From Blattamonas nauphoetae (taxonomy: Eukaryota; Preaxostyla; Oxymonadida): 40,593 bases of DNA. Position numbers and translations under genes: made by a program. Every line of letters begins with the position of its first letter. The stretch's first letter is position 1. Where the stretch lies: NCBI GenBank assembly GCA_033064195.1, contig JARBJD010000501.1, positions 1 to 40,593 on the forward strand. Reading direction: 5' to 3'. This document shows, piece after piece, positions 28,401 through 36,559 of the stretch. The notes below the pieces were generated by a model, which saw only the letters and a program-made list of their open reading frames with translations, was not told where the DNA came from and ran no database searches.

Positions 28401-30158
28401 GTGAATGACAATGACTATGAATGGATGACTGAATTGATCAAGAAAGGATGTGCCATTTGTGGAGCTTCATTTACGTTTCAGAATCAACCAACACTTGATC
28501 GAATTGACTGCTCACTATCTCACACAAAAGAGAATTGTCAACCATGCTGCGTGTACTGTAATGTTGTTAAATCCAATCGAGATGAACACCTGACGAAACT
28601 CAAGATTAAACTGCGCCAATTTGCTCAAATCCACAAGCTTCAAATGACATTGACTGATGAACGAGTGTATAAGCTATTAAGGAGTGGAATCACTGGTGGT
28701 TTGTCTAATGTGATGCACAGATTGAATCGATCAGGAATTGACACCATTCATCGTTTTGAATACGATAGTGCAAACAAAAAAGTGATTGACACAGATACTG
28801 GAAATGTAATGACTCACATCCTCTGTCTTGACAATAATTCACTCTATCCAAGTGTTTCAGCATCAGTACCACACAAGGCTGTTAAATATACAAACAACAG
28901 AATGTATATGCCAGGAAGCGTCAAATTCTACACAACAAAGAAGGAAGTAATGTTGAAAATCATCAAAGAAAGGAAAGATCTGTTCGCTGTCAAAGTGAAG
29001 GGACACATTCGAGAGGACAGAATCAATGATTTCATCAATATGCCTCCCATTATTCAGACAATCAATATCAAACCAGATCAGATGTGCTCAGAAGACACTC
29101 TTGAAGCAATGAGGAATTATGGAGTTCCTGAAGGTAAATCAGAGAAGAAAGTCACACAACTGTTGTCCACTTTTGGTGAGTACAGAGTGTTCAATTCATA
29201 CTATTTGTGGTTCCTTATTGATGATTGTGCTTTTGAAATCGATGATGTGTCAGAGATGGCTGTTTTCGAGAAGAATACTGCATTCAATGGATTCATAACA
29301 TCAATGATTCAACGTCGAATCGCTGCAATCGAGGCTGGAAACACTGGGATGGAAAAGTTCTGTAAACTAATCCTCAATTCGTGCTACGGTTACGATTCTC
29401 TCAATACTGAAAAGTACAAAAGATCATATTTGTTGAATCGAGAACAGACGTTTCTGAAGCACTTGTATCCTGATTTTCTGTCGACTGATCAGATTGGAAA
29501 AGATTTGTATTTAGTCGATGTAAAACCCAAGAAATTCAAATGCAAAACTGCTCTTCAATCAGCGTTCTTTACACTTGAGAATGCCAAGTACTGGTACTTC
29601 AATTTCTACTATAATTTCCTCACTAAATGCTGCGATGAACAGAAGTTTCATTTCATCTATTGTGACACAGATTCGTTGTCTGTCTCTATTGCAGGTGATC
29701 CAAATCAAGACTGTCATCAAGGTTTATCCGCTATTGTCTCAGATCAGCAGTTCTACGATAAAAATGTGTTTCAATGGTTGCCAAATCCAAAGTGTGGAAT
29801 CAAATCAAGGAAGAAACTTCTGGGATTGTCAGTGGAGAAAGAAGGTGATTTCATGATTGCTCTGTCACCAAAATGCTACTACATCAGTGAGAAAAATACA
29901 CCAGTGCACAAAGCCATTAAAGGAATCTCACTAGCCCGGAATTCACAGCTGGATCAATCACAATTCATCAAAGCAAATGTGACTAAACAACCGATTGAAG
30001 GAGAGAATGTGAACTTTCAAATGAACGAAGATTCAATGGTGACAGTACTGGGAACAAAGAATGCATTGACATCAATTCACACAAAGATGATGGTCCTTCC
30101 GAATGGCTCATGTGCTCCATTCATTGATGGATTGAACAGAGATGACTATCTGAACTGA
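25500..30158 (+). CDS. protein-primed family B DNA polymerase with embedded HNH module
   Basis: 1,552 residues. Residues about 60-190 are Gln/Arg-rich coiled coil. About 370-540 is the N-terminal region often seen in Polinton polymerases: DCKYNICIFTALTYL, FKVNVHIYEA, then a zinc-binding CPHCKDYCRPY...H...C. The 3'-5' exonuclease follows: Exo I in FLTFDIETVIGE (about 583), Exo II in GWNSANFDLPVI, Exo III-like YNINDT. At about 980-1,025 an HNH/endonuclease VII-like module is inserted: CAICGASF, LDRIDCSLSHTKENC, CCVYCNVVKSN. The polymerase core has motif A LDNNSLYPS (about 1,110), motif B KLILNSCYGYDS (about 1,288) and motif C YCDTDSLSV (about 1,386). It copies the linear element genome from a terminal protein primer. 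The coiled N-terminus could contain the priming protein; this is inference. Confidence 0.92.
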   Translation: MENLSIKLINEFAQKLGVDWDSLPLKRLIETATDALVQNGFRGDINNTNEIEQFIRTFTIRNPLMAPVIQELMQRQNNQPINAQQIDANAQQKRNTMENQMRLNQEIRQRRIVQPNQQVIEHDQEQRRQRRRHQQNLNQEIREYEHRTRYQQMLAHFEERRRRFLNLYQVPIEEEIVLPQLPQTQLNALMLRDVDNVRAFAAGLENVRANLAPAGYIADQQYRDANGPVQLYYRNNIASFEDIEARLREVFTAENFPFKISFDFAILNSVTDQNGNTTYEENTPFYQNSMKTSPITVQNPQDIDAVINAMKSRIRDSFEVTVIDTKRVPCAIYGAAFYVYRLRNGGACVPGLKEHIALQTVFYVDCKYNICIFTALTYLTHGKEADGKKICRDSRIKIAKEHFTSFYHYSDLTSPALVKILKEYPGFNISTEIDRFVEHFKVNVHIYEAIEKDNGGSWIYALSQSFLSPLENARDFNLLMIILESDAHLMFVSDPQKLTKLMICPHCKDYCRPYNSRGAGTRDFDNHVKKCLEQGIRNEERSVDLDNASAPILTAVIDNPTMAYLLSRGRMNEYKYTDQFLTFDIETVIGEFSMDLPPSENTQEKSTVLNKHHLYSLAFSSSLPYSQTMKDVNRLECSYDNSGRKSVYLDKSFEGMKDKEEEWIRMCLKAGLIDSDLTKEKIQKQARSIGFIHFIINDMFKEALRIQDYQQYSDPEIPSNKYVTVMGWNSANFDLPVIMNALHFMQWSIYEPPLGSAKCPKQLVVHHKKLQVSLRFLDAMNFVSPQSLKSFVQDFGDGTDSKGIFPYEAINITNVEEELNKSEPFPEEVFYSRVKNESLLKDLSYSDYVEDAKRFSTRREYLKNYNINDTLIMIDPIQRLIQWFAAGRVDMLQFVSCPAAAVNLRNMSTYFPSLYSDSPPYADFDINATYVVKTYEKAYDLTPAKWKYMVKNYEYQDERADRDSSQNVNDNDYEWMTELIKKGCAICGASFTFQNQPTLDRIDCSLSHTKENCQPCCVYCNVVKSNRDEHLTKLKIKLRQFAQIHKLQMTLTDERVYKLLRSGITGGLSNVMHRLNRSGIDTIHRFEYDSANKKVIDTDTGNVMTHILCLDNNSLYPSVSASVPHKAVKYTNNRMYMPGSVKFYTTKKEVMLKIIKERKDLFAVKVKGHIREDRINDFINMPPIIQTINIKPDQMCSEDTLEAMRNYGVPEGKSEKKVTQLLSTFGEYRVFNSYYLWFLIDDCAFEIDDVSEMAVFEKNTAFNGFITSMIQRRIAAIEAGNTGMEKFCKLILNSCYGYDSLNTEKYKRSYLLNREQTFLKHLYPDFLSTDQIGKDLYLVDVKPKKFKCKTALQSAFFTLENAKYWYFNFYYNFLTKCCDEQKFHFIYCDTDSLSVSIAGDPNQDCHQGLSAIVSDQQFYDKNVFQWLPNPKCGIKSRKKLLGLSVEKEGDFMIALSPKCYYISEKNTPVHKAIKGISLARNSQLDQSQFIKANVTKQPIEGENVNFQMNEDSMVTVLGTKNALTSIHTKMMVLPNGSCAPFIDGLNRDDYLN

Positions 30159-30184
30159 GTATAACTTATTTTTATGTCCAGTAA
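30159..30184 (+). promoter_or_regulatory. TAAATG-type promoter of the integrase
   Basis: Reads AACTTATTTTTATGTCCAGTAA and then ATG (core TTATTTTTATGTCC, TAAATG), within the 26-bp gap after the polymerase stop. Confidence 0.55.
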
Positions 30185-31477
30185 ATGCCAACAGTCGATT
30201 CAATATTCAAAAATGTTCCATCCTGGGAAGTAGCAAAACAGAAGCGACATGCAACAAGAGTTCTTCAACAATGTTCAGAAGAGAATGGACTCAAGACAAA
30301 TCTGCAACTCTACTCTCGTATTCTTCATCAGTATCAGTTCACTCAACAGCAATTGTCAGATATAGCAAAACAAGATCGAATTCTCAAGTTTGGTGGTAAA
30401 ACATTATCTGAGATATACAATTCGTACTTTGATTTGTTTCGTATCAATCATCCAGATCAAGTGTTTGAGGCAGATTTGCGAAGAATGAGAGTGTTCAATC
30501 CAACACCAAGAATCAATGCGCCAGCTCCACGGATTCCAGAACGAATTGACTATCCATTCAAGTCAAAAACAAAAGTGTTTCATCATGTGAATCCAACAGT
30601 TCCAGTTCCAGATCAGAATACTTTTGTGACAGATCACTATCCAAAGAATCGATTGTTTCTTCAACGTCCGTCATTCTCTCCGTATCGACATTCGTGGGAA
30701 ATTGACATCATGGTTCTCAAGACTAATCCACAATCAATTCCGCAGTATTATCTGGTGTGCGTGAACATTAATACCAAGTATCTTGTGATGATCAAAATAG
30801 CGTCGAGGAATGATGTAGTAATCCAAAATGCTCTTCAGCAATTGATTCAAACCGTGGAAGTTGATCACATTCGTGGAGATGCAGAGTCGGGATGGAATAA
30901 CAATCGCATTAGAGATTTCCTCGAAAGGAATGATATCCAGTTCTTCTTTTCATCATCTCCATTCACGAATAAAAATAGAGTTGTTGATCGAATGATTCGG
31001 ACAATCAGAGATGCTTTTCGTGGTAATGTAACTCAGATGTGTGACAATAATGCAATGCAGCAGTTTGTGGATTATTACAATCTGACTCCTCACAAGGCAT
31101 TTAGAAATATAGTGACTCCAGTTGAGGTTGAAAGAGATGCTGAACTCGAATGGGCATATATCCAACGAAAGCAAGACAAGTTGAAGCAAGTCAAGAGAAC
31201 TCAGAACAGGAAAGGATTATGGGATTATCTACCAGGCAATGTTCTTCAGATTCATTTGGATTTGTCAAAGACTCAACACGCTTTCGAGAAACGCAGACGA
31301 CAGTTCAATAAATTGGCGACATTTCTGTCTTATGTCAATGGCAATGTTCGCTGTCAGTTACTTCAACCGTATCAAGACATTCGTGTAGTCGACATTCCTA
31401 TTCACTTCACCGAAAAGATAGCCGATACTGTCGATACACTAACGCCTCAGGTCAGGAATAAGTTCAATCTCCGTTGA
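30185..31477 (+). CDS. retroviral-type (rve) integrase
   Basis: 430 residues. The N-terminal 140 residues are helical and Arg/Gln-rich, followed by a Pro-rich linker. The catalytic core begins at HSWEIDIMVLK (first Asp), continues HIRGDAESGWNN (second Asp) and NRVVDRMIRTIRDAF (third acidic position), with 35 residues between the last two. This is the spacing of retroviral and Polinton integrases. The VDYYNLTPHKA segment and the C-terminal basic region follow the usual rve order. It inserts the element into host DNA, normally with a short target duplication. Last gene of the rightward block, next to the right terminal repeat. Confidence 0.88.
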   Translation: MPTVDSIFKNVPSWEVAKQKRHATRVLQQCSEENGLKTNLQLYSRILHQYQFTQQQLSDIAKQDRILKFGGKTLSEIYNSYFDLFRINHPDQVFEADLRRMRVFNPTPRINAPAPRIPERIDYPFKSKTKVFHHVNPTVPVPDQNTFVTDHYPKNRLFLQRPSFSPYRHSWEIDIMVLKTNPQSIPQYYLVCVNINTKYLVMIKIASRNDVVIQNALQQLIQTVEVDHIRGDAESGWNNNRIRDFLERNDIQFFFSSSPFTNKNRVVDRMIRTIRDAFRGNVTQMCDNNAMQQFVDYYNLTPHKAFRNIVTPVEVERDAELEWAYIQRKQDKLKQVKRTQNRKGLWDYLPGNVLQIHLDLSKTQHAFEKRRRQFNKLATFLSYVNGNVRCQLLQPYQDIRVVDIPIHFTEKIADTVDTLTPQVRNKFNLR

Positions 31478-32779
31478 GTTCGAATCAAAATGCAAAATTC
31501 AAGTGTCTCAATGATTTATTAATAACAATAATCTCAAATTCAGTTCTCTTCCATTGAAGCTCATTATCGGAAATGGCATAATTGTTGTTGATTCCAAGAT
31601 TCATTTTAGTTCTTTTTTGATTTTCCATTCCAATTTGCCCCCCAGGTCGATTTTAGAAAATTTTCACGATCATTTTGGGCATTCTTTCCGAGACAATTTT
31701 CAATAGGATCATTGCCCCCCCAGGTCGCGAAAAATCATTTTCTTTGAAAAGATGTCACGATTATTTTGGGCACATTTTTGAGGCGATCATTTTGGGCATT
31801 CTTTTCCGAGACAATTGAGTGTATTCATCAATGCTATTGAGTCATCAAGAATATTGTTTGATAGTCAGAGCAGATCAGCTACAACAATATCTAATATCTC
31901 ACTATTATAATGTGACCTCATTAAAAATTAATTCCAATTATTTTAGTGAATGAATGATCATCCGTGAGTCAATACACTTTAATCATTGTTGCCCTGTGAC
32001 CCAGTAAATCACTAAAATTTTCCATGTCAAATATCCAGTGAGTAACCAATAGATCATCTCAACATCAAGCATCAATATAAGACAAAGTCAATATTCTCAT
32101 CTCTAATGCCCTGTGACCCGAGTAAATCATTAAAAATTGTTCCATCAAAGTCCAAACCACAAAGATTCTTCTCAATGTAAATTCTCGCCAACAGCTAGAA
32201 AATCATTAATGACATCAAATAATGAAATATCATCGAAAATATCACTAACATTGAGGTTCTCAGCAACTTGGAAAAATCACTAATTTTGACCACAATTGTG
32301 CCTTAGATCACCCATAACTCCTCACAGAGATGTCAGATTCCAATAATTCTTGCACCAATGAATTCAGAAGATCAATATTGACTTTATCAGAACGAATGAA
32401 GACGATCTGGAACACTTCACTTTTTCGAACATTTCAGGTCCATAACCTTAGACCACAAAAATGAAAAAATTCTAATACCCAAGAAAAGACGAAACAATCA
32501 TTTATTTGTAATATACCATCAATGATAAACACTTATTTCCTGGGAGACAGACGCGTTGGAGCAGTATTAAAGAATCGAAAAATTAAGCTTAATTCCAAAG
32601 TACTTTTCCAATTTTTAATTTCTATATATAGGAGCTCCAAAATGTCAAAACGACCATTGCCCAGAAAAACCTATAAACGTCAGTGATGCATGGGGTAGTG
32701 TCTACATCCTCCAGGTGCATTCCGAAGGGTCCTGCTCACTCGTGGAGCTCTGGAGATAATGATCAAGGCATCAATGTTT
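31478..32779. other. repeat-rich noncoding DNA including the right end of the element
   Basis: No convincing frame. It contains direct repeats spaced about 112-114 bp: GATCATTTTGGGCATTCTTT at about 31,671 and 31,783, each followed by CCGAGACAATT, and GCCCTGTGACCC...AGTAAATCA at about 31,990 and 32,107. The part above 31,816 may be flank, or remains of a second element. Confidence 0.5.
31620..31816 (-). repeat. right terminal repeat of the Polinton-like element (inverted)
   Basis: Read on the minus strand it gives GCCCAAAATGATCGTG, an A/T-rich tract, AATCGACCTGGGGGGCA, then TTGGAATGG. This matches the order in the plus-strand units at 32,950-33,050 and in the left end at 13,013-13,123. The CCTGGGG core occurs twice (about 31,640 and 31,720). 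Confidence 0.6.
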
Positions 32780-33375
32780 TGAACTAATGTCAATCGTCTC
32801 GGAGAATCAATGCGGAAAAAGATCGTACGTGGACTTTTCAAAAGAAATCCAAAATTTTCTGACGATCGACCTGGGGCACCTGGGGCACTCAATAGCACCG
32901 GAGAACAGCCACGACTTCCATTTGCTAGTGAGCACTTTCAATTGTCCCGAGAAAGAAAGCCCAAAATGATCGTACGTGGACTTTCCAAAAATGAAAAGAA
33001 AATTTTTAGGCGATCGACCTGGGGCACCTGGGGCACCTAATCGGAATGGAGATCAATGATGACATCCCTGCGCTAATGAGATTCGTCAAATATTTCAAAA
33101 TGCGACCTGGGGCACCTGGGGCACTCAATAGCACCGAAGATCATTACGGACTTCCATGCACAAGTTAACACTTTCAATTGTCGAGAAAAGCCCAAAAATG
33201 ATCGTACGTGGACTTTTGAAAATGAAAGAAATTTTTAGGCGATCGACCTGGGGCACCTGGGGCACCTAATCGGAGTGGAGATCAACGATGACTTCTCTGC
33301 GCTAATGAGATTCGTCAAATATTTCTAAAATGCGACCTGGGGCACCTGGGGCACTCAATAGCAATAATGAATAAT
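32780..33375 (+). repeat. tandem array of about 230-bp units of the element's end repeat
   Basis: GATCGTACGTGGAC occurs at 32,821, 32,968 and 33,200. The core CCTGGGGCACCTGGGGCAC occurs at about 32,870, 33,018, 33,106, 33,247 and 33,336. Alternate cores are followed by CTCAATAGCA or by CTAATCGGA, so the full period is about 230 bp with two cores per unit, roughly 2.5 units. The orientation is the same as at the left end of the nearly whole element. Confidence 0.8.
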
Positions 33376-33527
33376 CACTAATTCCTCGCACTAATGAGCT
33401 CTGTCAATTGTGTCGGATAATGACTCCATTTTGGACTACTGTCAATCGAGAACACAGATAATTATGGGTCTCAGAAAAATAAACGCAGAACTTTTTATAA
33501 ATCGAATTTTTATCTCCTTAGAAAGAA

Positions 33528-35990
33528 TGGCATTACAAATTTCAAGAATTGAATTCAAGAAAAATGATGACACTCTCAACGACGATTTCGATGAAGAACT
33601 CGACGCAATGTTCAATAATCTTCCTGACGAAATTCATTCATTGTCTGATCGTTTGAGACCACACAAAGTCCCATTGTTCGACTATAAGAAATACAACGAT
33701 GGTATATCATCTGAGAGTGCTGGTCATAAACGAACAGGAACAGCAATAAACATTGCACATGTGACCAACCTAGCAGTCGTGGATATTGACATCTTGGATA
33801 AGGATGCTGATGAAGAAACCAAGAACCAAATCCGAACATCTGTGTTAAATGTATTACCCAATGATGTCGGATTAGTAGTGACTGGATCAGGGGTCTTCAT
33901 ATATACTGCGATATTAATGGCTACAAACTGGAGAAAACTCAATGGTGAAGGTGAAGAAAACTGACCAATACGATGTGGATTTATTCGCCTGTGTAGACTC
34001 ATCTCTGCGCTGGATAGTGCAACCGAAATCCAAAGTCCAAAGGAAAGTGGAAGGCACTAATAAAATCCAATCATACAAGACCATTAATGACTTTGACGAA
34101 CTCTTCATCCTATCATCATTGTCAGATGTATTATCTAGTCTATGTATTTCATTAAAGCCCACTCCAACAGAGAAGAAGCCATCAGTGAAGTCATCAGTGA
34201 ACCAGACCAAAATTGAAAGTCCAATAGCTCCTTCTTTCGACGAGGATTCCATTCAACAGTACACTTTAGCCCAAGCCGATTTAATCAGAAATGGACTGAA
34301 AGGACTAGTGATTCACAACGATTCTGGATCGAGATCAATTGAAGAGGAAGTCTCCTTGTTGCCATTATTTGCAGGCATTAATTCCTGAGACACATCAATG
34401 GATTTACAGACGAGATGCTCGAACAAACATACAAAGACATCTATGACAACAACATTGACTGAGAATGCAGAGAAGAATTGGGAAGCACAGAGAATACGGT
34501 ACGCTTCGAATGTTACCCATCCTGGAGTCCTCATTAAAATCATTAGAATCCATAATGAAAAGTACTACAATGATGAACTCCTTATTCCTCTCACTGACTA
34601 CGATGTCTCTGATTTCTTTGACAGTCTTGAAGTTGATTCTCATGATGAACCAGTCAATGATAATCTCTCCAATGAACCCACTAATGAACAATCAAGAACG
34701 AAGGATTCATTCGATGAAAAGATCGATCTACTGTCTCCATTTGACTTCTCTACAATAAGGAAAAGGCAACCAACAAAGAATACAAATCAGAGACAGAAGT
34801 GCTAAGAGATCTATTGAAAGTTCTTCGATGTATTGAAGTCTCATTGTTATGCATTGTGAAAGAGTACAGTTCTCTTGATCTCTGCTATCGTGTCAATGTT
34901 CAGAAAGAAGGTAACGTCTTGAGATTATTGAAATCAATCAAAGTGACCATCCCAAGCGAAGATCCAAAGAAGTGTAGAACGATCACGTGCCAATCAACAT
35001 TCGAGAATTATCGCAATCTATTCATGGTCAATGGCATTCGATTCATGAGCGATAATCCACAGATGTTCTCGCTATTCCAAGGATACAAATATCCATTCGT
35101 TAGTGAACCAAACACTGATCTGATTCAACCATTCTTAGATTTCACCAAAGAGATAATTTCAGACAATAATGAAGAATTGTATAACTTCATTATCAACTGG
35201 ATATCATTCGTGATTCAGAATCCTGGTCAGAAAACAGCGTCAGTCATTATCTTGAAGGGAATGCAAGGAATTGGCAAAATGTCTGGACTAATGTGCTCTG
35301 TGAAATAATGCGAGGATACTCTGCTCCAAATATCACTGACATTCAGGAACTCTGCGGTACATTCAACACAGTGATTGAAGGCAAAATGCTGATCGTCTGT
35401 AATGAATTGAAGAACGCTGGTGAAGAAAGAATGTCGAACTTTGATGCCCTCAAATCAATAATTTCCGACACTAGCTTCAGGAGCTAATGAAAAGGGAATC
35501 GCTCGTCGTGACGCTGAGAATGTTGCCAATCTGATCTTCTGCACAAACAACGCATATCCAGTCAAGATTGAAGTCGATGATAGACGCTATTGTGTCTGCA
35601 AAGTCTCCAATAAACGCAAGGATGATGCCAGCTATTTCCTAAACCTCATCCGCTCCTTCACTCCTGATTTTTACTCGCACCTATTGACATACTTCAATCA
35701 GGAGACCCATCACCGACTTCAACCCAAGGCAATTACCAAACACTAATGCTAGATGTATTCTCCAAGAAGTGTCTCGATCAGTAATAGGAGACTTCTGTCT
35801 ACAGCACATCGATGAATTAGAACAAGGAATGCCATGTTCCTATGCCGCTGAACTAATGCCAGATCACTATAAGAAACTCAAGACATTCCAGATGGACCTC
35901 CACGAGCACTGCACTAGAAAAAGGTCACTATAAATAAACAACGAATATGGTGCTATGTCATCGATCCCAAGTATGCCGATCTACTTAAGA
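33528..35990 (+). pseudogene. fossil second primase-helicase copy of the Polinton-like family
   Basis: It is clearly homologous over its whole length to the primase-helicase at 13,161-15,631 but in the opposite orientation, and also keeps the conserved upstream block TTTTATCTCCTTAGAAAGA. Recognisable parts include the primase VVDIDI region, the helicase GMQGIGK region and the CTNNAYPVK region. It is broken, with roughly six to ten breaks, and is clearly older than the nearly whole copy. No capsid or polymerase parts accompany it, so it is the remnant of another element or of a rearranged one. Confidence 0.85.
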
Positions 35991-36034
35991 AATCCTCCAT
36001 CAATGACCAAGACACTCAATGACCAAGACACCGA

Positions 36035-36540
36035 TGACTAATCCACCAATGTCTATATATTTTTGCCTATCCACAAACACCCCATTTTCCATCAATGTCT
36101 CTTCACAAATACCTCTCCATCAACGCCCCATTCAACAATGCTCCTCGTCATCAAACTCTCCACCAATACTATTCCATTAATGCCACTCTATATATTATTA
36201 TCATTCTTGCTGTAATATCCCACCAATGTCTCATCATCAATCACTCTCCACCAATGTCTCTTCATCAATCACTCTTCACCAATCCTCTCCACCAATGTCT
36301 CTCCACCAATCTTCACCAATCTCTCTCCACCAATCTTTCTCCACCAATATCTCTACACCAATGCCTCTACACCTATGTCCCCACTATCCACCTATTCTCT
36401 CCACCAATCTCTATCCACCTATGCCCATACACCTATCTCTTGCCACCTATATCCCCACACTCCAACCTATATCCACCTATCTCAATCATCCTTGACTTCT
36501 CCATCTATGTCTATACACTTATTGCCTCTCACCTCCTATC
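36035..36540 (+). repeat. degenerate CCACCAAT/TCTCT low-complexity tract
   Basis: About 500 bp made of variants of TCTCCACCAATNTCTCTNCA, drifting from CACCAAT to CACCTAT towards the right. Periods of about 12-24 bp. Several frames are open across it only because the repeat lacks stops; I do not call a gene. Confidence 0.75.
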
Positions 36541-36559
36541 CACTACCCTTATCTCTCGA

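Larger units (their letters stand above)
13013..31816. mobile_element. Polinton/Maverick-like virus-derived element, nearly whole
   Basis: About 18.8 kb, visibly AT-richer than the flanks, bounded by related repeats in opposite orientation (13,013-13,123 and about 31,620-31,816). Its parts are a primase-helicase, a peptidase S74 protein, two capsid-like proteins, small virion-type proteins, a packaging ATPase, a protein-primed DNA polymerase and a retroviral-type integrase. The polymerase plus integrase plus capsid plus ATPase set defines Polintons/Mavericks; the primase-helicase is commoner in Polinton-like viruses and virophages. The element looks nearly whole, with about one break, so the insertion is probably young. 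The exact ends and target duplication were not established. Confidence 0.85.

Noticed and set aside
32866-33354. The CCTGGGGCACCTGGGGCAC units as a CRISPR array.
   Set aside because: The cores are short, internally duplicated and part of about 230-bp tandem units, with no regular spacers; the context is eukaryotic and linked to an element's ends.
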